From contig NZ_JASBRW010000054.1 of the NCBI RefSeq assembly GCF_030149235.1, forward strand, positions 1 through 64,000: 64,000 bases of DNA, written 5' to 3'. Origin of the DNA: Maricaulis sp. (lineage in GTDB: Bacteria > Pseudomonadota > Alphaproteobacteria > Caulobacterales > Maricaulaceae). Each line of letters starts with the position of its first letter. Position 1 is the stretch's first letter. Shown here one piece after another: positions 43,225 through 52,537 of this stretch. Made by a program: the position numbers and the translations under genes. The notes below the pieces were generated by a model. That model saw nothing but the letters and a program-made list of their open reading frames with translations, did not search any database and was not told the DNA's origin.

Positions 43225-43298
43225 TGGAGCGGGTGAAGGGAATCGAACCCTCGTCTTAAGCTTGGGAAGCTCCTGCTCTACCATTGAGCTACACCCGC
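43225..43298 (-). tRNA. tRNA-Gly (anticodon CCC)
   Basis: Full cloverleaf on the minus strand: acceptor GCGGGTG pairs CACCCGC, D arm GCTC/GAGC around AATGGTA, anticodon loop TTCCCAA (anticodon CCC), T arm GAGGG-TTCGATT-CCCTT, and the 3' TCCA is encoded. The anticodon stem GGAGC/GCTTA has a G27-A43 mismatch and a G-T pair. It closely follows the pattern of E. coli glyU tRNA-Gly(CCC). Confidence 0.95.
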
Positions 43299-43414
43299 AT
43301 CCCGGCGGCTCGCGAAGCGCGCCTGTGCCCGACGATAGGCGGGGCCTGTAGCTCCTGTCCATACAGATGAGTCAGTGGTCATCGCTGCACGCAGACAACA
43401 CACGGCCGCGCTGA

Positions 43415-44431
43415 CTATGAGGTAAAGAATTTCGACAGTTTCAGGCCCTGGGCCTGGTAGTTGGACGCGACGGCACCATAGGCTTTAGAGGGGGCTTCCA
43501 GCATCGGCTCATAGACGAGCCGTGCAATCGGCTGACCATGCTCGAGAATGAAGGGCACGTCCCGGCCGCGCACTTCCAGCACCGCACGAGACCCCGACCC
43601 GCCGGTTTCGGAGACGCCGAAACCCGGATCGAAGAAGCCGGCATAATGCGCCCGGAACTCGCCAATCTCGGTAGCAATCGGCGCCATCTCGGCCGCTTCG
43701 CCCAAACCGATGGACACCGCCTCCTGCGAGGCAAGAATATAGAACTCGCCCGGGTCGAGGACGAGCTGCCCGTCCGGCGCCTGCAGTGGCTCCCAATACC
43801 GGTCGCGCTTGTGCTCGCCAATGCGCGCCAGGTCGACCAGCCCGGCATGACGGCGGGCCCGGTAACCGACAATACCGCCTTCAAAACCCTGCAGGTCGAC
43901 ACTGACCGTGACGTCACGCACCGGCTGATGGGTGCCCATGCGGAACCGGATCTGGCTGAGCCTGTCACCTTCACGGGCGAGTATGGAAAAGGTCCGCGGC
44001 GACACTTCGGCGTAGAGCGGACCGGAATAACCCTCCGGAGCCTGGTCGAATGCCACGCCCTGGTCGGTGATGACTCGGGTGAAGACATCGATCCGGCCGG
44101 TCGAGCTTTTCGGGTTCATCGCCGCGCTGATACCGGCGGGCAAGTTGAGACTTTCCTGCAGCGGAACGAGGTAAACACAACCCGTTTCCAGCACCGCACC
44201 GGAACTGAGGTCGACCGTATGCATGACCAGGTCATCATCGAGCCGGGAGATCACGCTGCGTGTCGCGCCAGGCAGGAAGCTGGCCCGCAACCGGAAGGCC
44301 TTGCTGCCCAGGCGCAAATCGATACTGGCCGGCTGGATCTGGCCCTCTGCCGGCGGTCGCTCAGCACTGACAGTGCCGTTGCGAAACAGGCCTTCGAGCT
44401 CGTGGTCGGGTAGAATTCCGTGTGCGGTCAT
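43415..44431 (-). CDS. 2'-deoxycytidine 5'-triphosphate deaminase (long, double-domain type)
   Basis: 338 residues from the ATG at 44431 (MTAHGILPDHELEGLF). Converts dCTP to dUTP for dTMP synthesis. The dUTPase/Dcd fold is recognisable from IQPASIDLRLGSKAFRLR (about 31-48), CVYLVPLQESLNLP and AAMNPKSSTGRIDVFTRVI (about 104-122; the Dcd RSSxxR-equivalent with a catalytic glutamate/alanine region after it). It is about 1.8 times the length of E. coli Dcd (193 residues), with a second half of similar fold, a form annotated in many alphaproteobacteria. Divergent from apaG. Confidence 0.88.
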   Translation of the reverse strand: MTAHGILPDHELEGLFRNGTVSAERPPAEGQIQPASIDLRLGSKAFRLRASFLPGATRSVISRLDDDLVMHTVDLSSGAVLETGCVYLVPLQESLNLPAGISAAMNPKSSTGRIDVFTRVITDQGVAFDQAPEGYSGPLYAEVSPRTFSILAREGDRLSQIRFRMGTHQPVRDVTVSVDLQGFEGGIVGYRARRHAGLVDLARIGEHKRDRYWEPLQAPDGQLVLDPGEFYILASQEAVSIGLGEAAEMAPIATEIGEFRAHYAGFFDPGFGVSETGGSGSRAVLEVRGRDVPFILEHGQPIARLVYEPMLEAPSKAYGAVASNYQAQGLKLSKFFTS

Positions 44432-44588
44432 GAAACGGCTTAAACTTGAGGGATTGGCCTCCCACATCTCTCCTATCGGGACGGCTATGTCCAGCAAAGC
44501 TGTCGGCAGGGCTTGAGCCGCGCAGGGATGAAAGAGAATATGTCGGGGTCCGGGCACCCAAGCCGGGGCGAGGGGTGAGGCTCAGGCC

Positions 44589-44981
44589 ATGTATGAACAC
44601 GACACAGACGGCGTCATGGTGCGCGTCGAGCCGGACTATCTGGAGGATGAATCCTCTCCGGATGAGAGCCGGTTCGTCTGGTCCTATACGATTGAGATCG
44701 AAAACCACACCGATCAACCGGTACAGCTGGTGTCCCGCAAATGGGCCATCACCGACATGATGGGCCGGACCGAACATGTCCAGGGCCGCGGTGTAGTCGG
44801 CGAACAGCCCGTCATCCATCCCGGAGAGCGTTTTCGTTACACCTCCGGCGCCCCGTTGCGGACCCCGTCCGGTTTCATGCAGGGCAGTTTTGAAATGCGC
44901 CGCCAAAGCGGCGAAGTCTTTGCCGCCCGCATCCCCGGCTTCTCACTCGACCGGCCTGATGACCGTGCCAGCCTGCACTAG
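44589..44981 (+). CDS. apaG: ApaG family protein
   Basis: 130 residues matching the ApaG family: VRVEPDYLEDESSPDESRF, the core VWSYTIEIENHTDQPVQLVS (about 30-49), the signature RKWAITDMMGRTEHVQGRGVVGEQP (located at about 50-74, quoted in part) and the PGERFRYTSGAPLRTPSGFM motif (about 80-99). Immunoglobulin/FN3-like beta fold. First described through effects on Co2+ and Mg2+ fluxes and Ap4A levels; precise role unresolved. 24 bases upstream of trkH on the same strand, so probably co-transcribed. Confidence 0.95.
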   Translation: MYEHDTDGVMVRVEPDYLEDESSPDESRFVWSYTIEIENHTDQPVQLVSRKWAITDMMGRTEHVQGRGVVGEQPVIHPGERFRYTSGAPLRTPSGFMQGSFEMRRQSGEVFAARIPGFSLDRPDDRASLH

Positions 44982-45005
44982 ATCCACACATAAACGAGGC
45001 GGAAT

Positions 45006-46466
45006 ATGCCCGTGACCGGCTCGCTGCGTCCGGTTTTCTTTGCCATCGGCATGATGGTGGCCGTCCTGGCTCTCGCCATGCTGATCCCGGCCACGATTGA
45101 TACGGCCGCCGGTGAGCGTGAAAGCGCCAGCGCCTTCTTCCTGTCGGCCATTGTCTGCTTCTTCTTCGGTGGTGCGGTGGCGCTGGCCACACGCAGCCAG
45201 GCGACGTCGCTATCGCCGCGCGCGGCCTTTATCCTCACCGTAGGCTCCTGGCTGGCCCTGGCTGCCGCCGCCTCCATTCCCTTACGCCTGGCAGAACAGG
45301 GCATGGGCTGGACTGATGCGATTTTTGAAAGCGTTTCGGGCCTGACGACCACCGGCTCAACCGTGCTGACCGGTCTGGACGAGCGGCCGCCCGGCTTCTT
45401 GATGTGGCGGGCCATCCTGCAATGGATTGGCGGTATCGGCATAATCGTGACGGCCATGGCTTTCTGGCCCATGCTGGGTATTGGCGGCATGCAGCTTTTC
45501 CGCATGGAGAGCTCGGATGCCTCTGACAAGGTCCTGCCGCGGGCCACGGAAATCGCAGCCGCTATCTCGCTGATCTACCTGGCCCTGACCACGGCCTGCG
45601 CCATCGCCTACGGGCTGACTGGAATGGGCTGGATCGACAGCATCGCTCACGCCATGACCACGATCGCAACGGGCGGGTATTCCACCTCCGACAACAGTCT
45701 CGGCGCCTTCCAAGCCAATGGCGCCGACATCGTCGCCATGGTCTTCATGCTGCTGGCAGCCCTGCCCTTCGGCATGTTCCTCCTCGCCCTGCGCGGCAAG
45801 CCGGGCGCGGTCTGGGGCGATGCCCAGGTGCGCGGCTTTATCGGCGTGGTCCTGGTCGCCTGTGTGGCGCTGACCGTGCTGCTGGCGATGAGGGACCCGC
45901 ATCAGGAGGTGGCCGCCTGGCGTCTGGCCAGTTTCAACGTGATCTCGATCATTACCGGTACCGGCTATGCGACCACGGATTATACCAGCTGGGGTCCGCC
46001 CGCCACGGCAGCCTTCTTCCTGTTCATGTTCATCGGCGGCTGTGCCGGCTCGACGACCTGCTCGGTGAAGATCTTCCGCTATCAGATCGCCGGCATTGCC
46101 TTGCGCCGCTACATGGAAAACCTGCTGCGCCCGAACGCCATCATCCCGCTGCGCTATAATGGCCGCGCCGTTCCGGACAGCGCGCTGCACTCGGTTTTCG
46201 GCTTCTTCTTCGTCTTCTTTGCCGTCTATGTGATCAGTGCGGCGCTGTTGTCGTCCATCGGCCTCGACACCACCACCGCCCTTTCCGGTGCGGCCACCAG
46301 CCTGGCCAATGTCGGCCCCGGTCTGGGCGACACGATCGGTCCGGCCGGCACGTTCGAAGCCCTGCCCGAACGCGCCAAATGGGTGCTGACAGCGAATATG
46401 CTGATTGGCCGGCTGGAAGTTCTCGCTGTGCTCGTCTTCCTCAGCCCGCGCTTCTGGCGAGGCTAG
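45006..46466 (+). CDS. trkH: TrkH-family potassium uptake protein
   Basis: 486 residues, with multiple transmembrane helices and pore-loop segments of the Trk/Ktr/HKT superfamily: SGLTTTGSTVLTGLDERP (about 114-131) with the selectivity-type TTGS, MTTIATGGYSTSDNS (about 218-232), ITGTGYATTDYTSWG and a C-terminal GAATSLANVGPGLGDTIG (about 425-442). It forms the K+ channel subunit and needs a cytoplasmic TrkA partner, which is not in the window. A short GGAA site precedes the ATG. It overlaps the end of convergent hslO by four bases. Confidence 0.93.
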   Translation: MPVTGSLRPVFFAIGMMVAVLALAMLIPATIDTAAGERESASAFFLSAIVCFFFGGAVALATRSQATSLSPRAAFILTVGSWLALAAAASIPLRLAEQGMGWTDAIFESVSGLTTTGSTVLTGLDERPPGFLMWRAILQWIGGIGIIVTAMAFWPMLGIGGMQLFRMESSDASDKVLPRATEIAAAISLIYLALTTACAIAYGLTGMGWIDSIAHAMTTIATGGYSTSDNSLGAFQANGADIVAMVFMLLAALPFGMFLLALRGKPGAVWGDAQVRGFIGVVLVACVALTVLLAMRDPHQEVAAWRLASFNVISIITGTGYATTDYTSWGPPATAAFFLFMFIGGCAGSTTCSVKIFRYQIAGIALRRYMENLLRPNAIIPLRYNGRAVPDSALHSVFGFFFVFFAVYVISAALLSSIGLDTTTALSGAATSLANVGPGLGDTIGPAGTFEALPERAKWVLTANMLIGRLEVLAVLVFLSPRFWRG

Positions 46467-47395
46467 GACTTAGCAGCCTCGATATCGGCCGGTCTGAAGT
46501 CCCAGTTCTTGTTGCAGTATTCGCACGTCATCACGATCTTGCCATCGACCAGCATATGGTCCTGATCGTCCTGGGAAAAGCGGGCGATGATGCTGGCGAG
46601 GCGCTCGCGGTCGCAGGAACAGCGACGCGGCAAATCGACCGGTTCGAACAGGCGCACGCCGTCCTCGTTGAAGAGGCGATAGAGCAGTCCGCCGGCAGAC
46701 AACTCCGGATCCAGCAGCTCGGCATCCTCGACCGTGTTGAACAGAGCGAGGCAATGCTCCCAGTCGGCGGCCGGGTCACCACGGGTTTCATCGCCCGCGA
46801 AGGACTGCAGCATGGCGCCGCCGCCGCGCCAGTGGCGTTCGCCGTCACCATCCCAGTGTTCACCTACAGCGACACGGATACGGGTGGGCAATTGTTCCGA
46901 CTGGGCGAAGTAGGTTTCGGCACTGTCGACCAAGCTGTCACCCTCGAGCGGCACGACGCCCTGATAGGGTTCCATATTGGGCCCGTGGTCGATGGTCAGG
47001 CCCATGACGCCCTCGCCGATCAGCGTCTTGACCCAGCCCTCATCGTCCCGTCGTTGCGCGATGGCCTGGGCGACGGCGTCTGCATCAACCTTCGCATACC
47101 CGCGCACGCCTTCGCCGGCGGTGTATTCGGCAACGACAAACGCAACCGGGCCTTGGCCCTGGGCCTGGACGATCAGACGCCCATTGAATTTCAGCGCATT
47201 GCCGATGAGACCGGCGACCAGCACCGCCTCACCCAGCATGCGGGCGACGGGCTCAGGATAGTCATGGGCCCCGAGGATGAGGTCCAGGGTCTCACCGAGC
47301 CGCGTAATGCGGCCGCGCACGGCCCGGTCCTCGACCTGGAAGCCGGCAACAATATTGTCGTGCTCCCCGAGGGGATCGCGCGCGGTCTCGCTCAT
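46463..47395 (-). CDS. hslO: Hsp33 redox-activated chaperone
   Basis: 310 residues. The zinc-binding redox switch at the C-terminus is C-x-C (RRCSCDRERL) and C-x-x-C (CEYCNKNW), and the N-terminal domain has GLIGNALKFNGRLIVQAQGQ and VAEYTAGEGVRGYAKV typical of the fold. The chaperone is activated by oxidative unfolding in the cytoplasm and holds damaged proteins. It follows argD by three bases, so the two form an operon. The insertion of argF between argD and hslO, common in alphaproteobacteria, is absent. Confidence 0.95.
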   Translation of the reverse strand: MSETARDPLGEHDNIVAGFQVEDRAVRGRITRLGETLDLILGAHDYPEPVARMLGEAVLVAGLIGNALKFNGRLIVQAQGQGPVAFVVAEYTAGEGVRGYAKVDADAVAQAIAQRRDDEGWVKTLIGEGVMGLTIDHGPNMEPYQGVVPLEGDSLVDSAETYFAQSEQLPTRIRVAVGEHWDGDGERHWRGGGAMLQSFAGDETRGDPAADWEHCLALFNTVEDAELLDPELSAGGLLYRLFNEDGVRLFEPVDLPRRCSCDRERLASIIARFSQDDQDHMLVDGKIVMTCEYCNKNWDFRPADIEAAKS

Positions 47396-47398
47396 TGT

Positions 47399-48586
47399 CT
47401 AGCCTGCAGCTTCCAGGAGGCCGAGCGCCTCATCGAGCACCTTGACCGCCTCGCTGGCATCATCACGGGTGATGATGAGCGGCGGCGCCATGCGCGAGAC
47501 ATTGTCCCCGGCCGCGCCGACGAGAAGGTGGCGCTCGCGGCACAGACCCGCGAGTTTTTTCGGATCGAAACCGTCTTTCAGCTTGATGCCGATCAACAGC
47601 CCCTTGCCGCGCACTTCCACCACTTTGTCAGCATGGCGATCCGCCAGACCGTGCAATTGCTGGCGCAGGAAGTTGGAGACGTCGACGACGTGATCCATGA
47701 AGCCGTCAGCCGTCAGCTCGTCGAATACGACATTGCCGACCGCCATGGCCAGCGGACCGCCGCCATAGGTCGAACCGTGAGTCCCGACGACCATGCCGGC
47801 CGCCGCTTTCTCGGTCGCGAGGCAAGCGCCCATCGGGAAACCGCCGCCAATCCCCTTGGCGGTGGCCATGATGTCGGGCTCGGCGCCATCGACCCACTGA
47901 TAGGCGAAGAGCTTGCCGGTCCGGCCGGCGCCACACTGGACCTCGTCATACATCAAGAGCAGGCCGTGCTCGTCGCAGAGCTCGCGCAGGCCGCGCAAAC
48001 AAGCATCCGGAAGCGCACGCACACCGCCTTCGCCCTGAACCGGCTCGACGAGAATGGCCGCGGTCTCCTCGTTGATCGCGGCCTTAAGCGCGTCGTGATC
48101 ACCAAACTCGACCTGGTCGAAGCCTTCCATGGCGGGGCCGAAGCCCTCGAGGTATTTCGGGTTGCCGCCGGCATTGATGGCACCATAGGTGCGGCCGTGA
48201 AATGCGCCGGTGAAGGTGATGATGCGATAGCGCTGCGGATTGCCGTTCACATAGTGATAGCGGCGGGCCGTTTTCAGCGCGCATTCGATCGCCTCGGCAC
48301 CGGAATTGGTGAAGAAGACGCGATCGGCAAAGCTCGCCTCGGTCAGCTTGTTGGCCAGTTCAATGCCCTTGGGGACCTTGAACATGTTGGAGAGGTGCCA
48401 GAGCTTGCCAGCCTGCTCGGTCAGGGCCGCAACGGCCTTCGGATGAGCATGGCCCAGGCAGTTCACCGCAATGCCCGAGATGAAGTCGAGATACTTGTCG
48501 CCATCCTCGGTATAGAGGCGGACGCCCTCTCCCCGGTCAAAAACCAGATTGGGCGGGGCATAGGTATCCATCATCGGTGCGGGCAT
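47399..48586 (-). CDS. argD: Acetylornithine/succinyldiaminopimelate aminotransferase
   Basis: 395 residues, class III PLP-dependent transaminase. Motifs: [21 protein letters not shown] (about 30-50), [17 protein letters not shown] (about 95-111), [35 protein letters not shown] (PLP aspartate/glutamine region) and [17 protein letters not shown] with the PLP lysine. Transfers the amino group in arginine (and possibly lysine) synthesis. Alternative starts at the two internal methionines are possible; I use the first, which follows CGAGGAGATG. Operon partner of hslO downstream. Confidence 0.95.
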   Translation of the reverse strand: MPAPMMDTYAPPNLVFDRGEGVRLYTEDGDKYLDFISGIAVNCLGHAHPKAVAALTEQAGKLWHLSNMFKVPKGIELANKLTEASFADRVFFTNSGAEAIECALKTARRYHYVNGNPQRYRIITFTGAFHGRTYGAINAGGNPKYLEGFGPAMEGFDQVEFGDHDALKAAINEETAAILVEPVQGEGGVRALPDACLRGLRELCDEHGLLLMYDEVQCGAGRTGKLFAYQWVDGAEPDIMATAKGIGGGFPMGACLATEKAAAGMVVGTHGSTYGGGPLAMAVGNVVFDELTADGFMDHVVDVSNFLRQQLHGLADRHADKVVEVRGKGLLIGIKLKDGFDPKKLAGLCRERHLLVGAAGDNVSRMAPPLIITRDDASEAVKVLDEALGLLEAAG

Positions 48587-48655
48587 GGGACATCTCCTCG
48601 AACAAGGGGCGCGCCGGGACGGCGCAAAGACCCCACACCCTCTAGGATGACCGGC

Positions 48656-49465
48656 TCAGCTCTTCAAGCGCCAGCCTGCACGAAGCACACCATAGCAGCA
48701 GATGGCGAGGGCGATATTGATCCCCAGCGTCATCAAAATCCCGATGGTCAGCGAGCCGTCGGCATGGCCGGTGAAACCATAGCGGAAGCCGTCAATCATA
48801 TAGAAGAAGGGGTTGAAATGGCTGATCGTCTCAATAACGCCGCGGCCGGCGACCGAGTAGAAGGTTCCCGACAGGAAGGTCAGCGGCATGATGATGAAAT
48901 TGGTCACCACGGCGAGGTGGTCGAATTTCTCGGCCCAGATCCCGGCAATGACCCCGACCATGGCGAGCATGGCCGCGGCTGACAGGCCATAAAACACGAC
49001 CGCCCAGACATGTTCCGGCCAGAGTGGCACGAAGAAGGCCATGGCGGTACCGCTGGCCAGGGCGACGATGAAACCACGCGTCATCGCCCCGCCGACAAAG
49101 GCCAAAAACAGCTCGAGCGGGCTCAAGGGCGGCATCAGGAAGTCGACCGTATTGCCCTGCACCTTTGACACCAGCAGGGTCGAAGAGGAATTGGCAAACG
49201 CGTTGTTCAGCACGCCCATCAGGATGAGGCCCGGGGCAATGAACTGGGCGAAGGGAATACCGGCAATATCCGGCCGCGCCTCAGACAGGACCATGGCGAA
49301 AATCACCATGAAAAGCAGCACCGTAACCACCGGCGCCAGGACCGTCTGGAAGACCACTTTCATGAAGCGGCGGACTTCCTTCTTGTACAGTGTCCACAGT
49401 CCGAGCCAGTTGATGAAACCGAACTGCCGGGGCGCGGTAACCTGTCTTAAGTCTAAGTTACTCAT
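48656..49465 (-). CDS. ABC-2 type transporter permease
   Basis: 269 residues with six transmembrane helices. Motifs of the ABC-2 family include LYKKEVRRFMKVVFQTVLAP (about 27-46), FIAPGLILMGVLNNAFANSS, and the late SGTFYSVAGRGVIETISHFNP (about 195-215, quoted in part) typical of YadH-like permeases. No ATP-binding subunit gene is adjacent, so the partner must be elsewhere. It is divergent from gcrA; the 201-base gap between them holds the gcrA promoter. Exported substrate unknown. Confidence 0.92.
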   Translation of the reverse strand: MSNLDLRQVTAPRQFGFINWLGLWTLYKKEVRRFMKVVFQTVLAPVVTVLLFMVIFAMVLSEARPDIAGIPFAQFIAPGLILMGVLNNAFANSSSTLLVSKVQGNTVDFLMPPLSPLELFLAFVGGAMTRGFIVALASGTAMAFFVPLWPEHVWAVVFYGLSAAAMLAMVGVIAGIWAEKFDHLAVVTNFIIMPLTFLSGTFYSVAGRGVIETISHFNPFFYMIDGFRYGFTGHADGSLTIGILMTLGINIALAICCYGVLRAGWRLKS

Positions 49466-49477
49466 ATCGAATTACCT

Positions 49478-49598
49478 TTAACCTCTGGGTAACCATCCCC
49501 GTTAACGATTGCGGTGGCAAGAGAGCTTTCCACAGGCAGTGTCATGCAGACATCTTGTGGCAAGCGCTCCGTTAGATACAATATCTAGTGTAATTAAA
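49478..49598 (+). promoter_or_regulatory. gcrA promoter with CtrA- and DnaA-like sites
   Basis: TTGTGG (49555-49560) and TACAAT (49577-49582) at a 16-base spacing make a good sigma-70 promoter; an AGATA-CAA-TATCT inverted repeat overlaps the -10. Upstream is TTAA-N7-GTAA-CCAT (49478-49496), near the CtrA consensus with its extended half-site; TTAACGAT (49502-49509) is a CtrA half-site-like match, and a second one (TTAAACAT) lies near 49594. CTTTCCACA (49527-49535) differs from the DnaA box at two positions. In Caulobacter gcrA is activated by DnaA and repressed by CtrA, which matches this set. Confidence 0.55.
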
Positions 49599-49666
49599 CA
49601 TGAATGGATATATGCGCTGATTAGCTCCATCAAAGTTAACAGCGCACCACCGGGAGATCGAGTGAG

Positions 49667-50200
49667 ATGGCTTGGACGGACGAACGCGTAGAACAACTCA
49701 AGAAGCTCTGGTCGGAAGGCCTGAGCGCGAGTCAGATCGCCAAACAGCTTGGCGGTGTCACCCGAAATGCCGTGATTGGCAAGGTGCATCGTCTGGGATT
49801 GTCTGGCCGCGCCACCCCGTCCCGCCCGGCTCGCCGGACCGTCAAGCCAGCCCGGCCGCGCACAACGACGGCGACGACCGCGCCAGCGGCGCGTGCACCA
49901 CGCCCCTCTCCCTCCGCGCCTTCTGCTGCACCGACGCCGGCCCCGGTGGAGCCTGCCGTCCTCCCGTCCGGCGAGTTTGCCACCGTCCTCACCCTCCGGG
50001 ACAGCATGTGCAAATGGCCGATCGGTGACCCGGCCTCGTCCAGCTTCCGCTTCTGCGGCCGCAAGACCGGTACCGACCACACCTATTGTGAAGCCCACGC
50101 TGACATGGCTTACCAGCCGAGCCAGAAACGCCGCCGCCGCAACTCCGATGCGGCCGCCGCTCTCGACGCAATTGCGGCCACTCGCCGCTACAATTTCTAA
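49667..50200 (+). CDS. gcrA: Cell-cycle transcriptional regulator GcrA
   Basis: 177 residues. The N-terminal DNA-binding domain WTDERVEQLKKLWSEGLSAS (3-22) and QIAKQLGGVTRNAVIGKVHR (23-42) is diagnostic for GcrA. A proline/alanine/threonine-rich linker (about 50-95) is followed by the sigma-70-interacting end domain with MCKWPIGDPASSSFRFCGRK (about 108-127) and a basic RRRRNSDAAAALDAIAATRRYNF-type end. GcrA binds housekeeping sigma-70 and CcrM-methylated promoters to drive S-phase genes in Caulobacterales. Has its own promoter and terminator. Confidence 0.98.
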   Translation: MAWTDERVEQLKKLWSEGLSASQIAKQLGGVTRNAVIGKVHRLGLSGRATPSRPARRTVKPARPRTTTATTAPAARAPRPSPSAPSAAPTPAPVEPAVLPSGEFATVLTLRDSMCKWPIGDPASSSFRFCGRKTGTDHTYCEAHADMAYQPSQKRRRRNSDAAAALDAIAATRRYNF

Positions 50201-50237
50201 CCGGGCACCCCCCTCTCACCCCCCGTCCGGTAGATTA

Positions 50238-50273
50238 ACGGCCGCCTCTCCCCCGAGGCGGCCGTTCTTTATT
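50238..50273 (+). terminator. Intrinsic terminator after gcrA
   Basis: ACGGCCGCCTC (50238-50248) pairs perfectly with GAGGCGGCCGT (50255-50265) around a TCCCCC loop, followed by TCTTTATT. The tail favours the plus strand (gcrA). It may also stop minus-strand transcripts from phoB, whose end lies 38 bases to the right, but the opposite side has only TAATCT. Confidence 0.85.
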
Positions 50274-50302
50274 GCGGACAATGAATGTTGGGCGGAGGCG
50301 GG

Positions 50303-50995
50303 CTAACCCCCACTCACATCAAAGGAATAGCCCGCCGAGCGCACGGTGCGGATCGGATCGCGCTCTTCCTTGGTATTGAGCGCCTTGCGCAAGCGGCCGA
50401 CATGAACGTCGACGGTCCGGGCCTCGACATAGACATCCGAGCCCCAGACCGCGTCGAGCAATTGCTCGCGCGAGAAGACCCGGCCCGGGTGCTGCATGAG
50501 ATAATCGAGCAGGCGGAACTCGGTCGGTCCAAGATGGATCTCGCGTTCAGCCCGTTTCACGCGGTGCGCCACCCGGTCCATGGTGATGTCGCCCGCCTTG
50601 ATAACATCCTCGGCCAGGCCGGGACGGATACGGCGCAAGACGGCGCGGATGCGCGCGAAGAGCTCGGTCATGGAGAAGGGTTTGACGATATAGTCATCGG
50701 CCCCGGTATCGAGCCCGCGCACGCGGTCGGTTTCCTCGCCGCGCGCCGTCAGCATGATGATCGGCACATTGGCTGTCTCCTGGCGCGAACGCAGACGGCG
50801 ACACACCTCGATGCCGGAAACCTTCGGCAGCATCCAGTCCACCAGGACTAGGTCCGGCGTCTCTTCTTCCGCCATGATCAAGGCTTCCTCGCCATCGCCG
50901 GCTGCGGAAACCTGATAGCCTTCCTTCTCCAGATTGTACTGAAGCAAGGTCGCGAGCGCGTCTTCGTCTTCGACTACAAGTACATGCGGGTTCAT
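50303..50995 (-). CDS. phoB: Phosphate regulon response regulator PhoB
   Basis: 230 residues from the ATG at 50995. Receiver domain (1-120) with the acidic pair E9-D10, phospho-acceptor D53 in LVLVDWMLP, T83-region MLTARG and K105 in DDYIVKPFS; then an OmpR/PhoB winged helix (about 135-228) with FRLLDYLMQHPGRVFSREQL and RTVDVHVGRLRKAL, and the final IRTVRSAGYSFD. When phosphorylated it binds Pho boxes such as the one before pstC. Last gene of the pstCAB-phoU-phoB set, 10 bases after phoU. Confidence 0.97.
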   Translation of the reverse strand: MNPHVLVVEDEDALATLLQYNLEKEGYQVSAAGDGEEALIMAEEETPDLVLVDWMLPKVSGIEVCRRLRSRQETANVPIIMLTARGEETDRVRGLDTGADDYIVKPFSMTELFARIRAVLRRIRPGLAEDVIKAGDITMDRVAHRVKRAEREIHLGPTEFRLLDYLMQHPGRVFSREQLLDAVWGSDVYVEARTVDVHVGRLRKALNTKEERDPIRTVRSAGYSFDVSGG

Positions 50996-51005
50996 CGCCT
51001 CACTC

Positions 51006-51707
51006 CTATTTCCCAGCGGACGTGACGGTGGTGTCAATCTGTTCGAGATGCTGGCCGGTGACCATGAAGTGCACGGCCTCGGCAATATTGGTGGCGTGGT
51101 CGCCGATCCGTTCCAGGTTCTTTGCCACGAAGAGCACATGGTGGCCCGGTCCGACAAAATTGCTGTCGACCTTCATCGAGGTCAGCACGTCGGCGATCAG
51201 CGAGTTGTAATGCTCGTCGACCTCGTCATCACTGTGCCAGACGCGCAGGGCCGGCTCGACCTGGAAGGACCCCAGGGCATCGAGAACTTCCTGCAATTGC
51301 TGCGTGACGATGGCGCCGAGGCGTTCGACCTGGCCCAGTACCGGCGGCGGCGCAAACTCGGCCATGTCTTCACCGCGGTAGGCGATATTCTTGGCCAGAT
51401 CACCAACTCGCTCGAGATCGCTGGCGATCTTGAGCGCCGAAATGGTCATGCGAAGATCCGTCGCCATCGGCTGGCGCAGGGCGAACAAGCGGATAATGCT
51501 CTTCTCGATATCGCCATACATGGCGTTGACCTGCTTCTCGCGGGCCCGCACCCCGGCGGCATAGGCAGCATTGCGCCGAACGAAGGCGGACAGGGCCTCG
51601 GTGAGCTGGGTTTCCACCAGACCGCCCATGCGGGCGATATCGTCGGCGAGCTGGTCCAGCTCGGTACCGTAGGCAGATACAATATGCGCGCGTTGCGACA
51701 AGGTCAT
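51006..51707 (-). CDS. phoU: Phosphate signalling regulator PhoU
   Basis: 233 residues from the ATG at 51707 (MTLSQRAHIVSAYG). Two three-helix bundles typical of PhoU: LDQLADDIARMGGLVETQL (about 17-35), ATDLRMTISALKIASDLERVGDLAKNIA (located at about 81-108), and its second-half counterpart LFVAKNLERIGDHATNIAEA. The E/D-x-x-x-D metal-binding motifs are intact. It links the Pst transporter to PhoR so that signalling is off when phosphate is high. Between pstB and phoB, gaps 19 and 10 bases. Confidence 0.97.
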   Translation of the reverse strand: MTLSQRAHIVSAYGTELDQLADDIARMGGLVETQLTEALSAFVRRNAAYAAGVRAREKQVNAMYGDIEKSIIRLFALRQPMATDLRMTISALKIASDLERVGDLAKNIAYRGEDMAEFAPPPVLGQVERLGAIVTQQLQEVLDALGSFQVEPALRVWHSDDEVDEHYNSLIADVLTSMKVDSNFVGPGHHVLFVAKNLERIGDHATNIAEAVHFMVTGQHLEQIDTTVTSAGK

Positions 51708-51726
51708 TGTGCGCTCCTGTTCCGGT

Positions 51727-52533
<807 letters not shown>

Positions 52534-52537
52534 GGAC

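Noticed and set aside
46379-48982. An 867-codon plus-strand open frame over hslO and argD
   Set aside because: Both minus-strand genes have intact catalytic motifs; the plus frame is a composition artefact.
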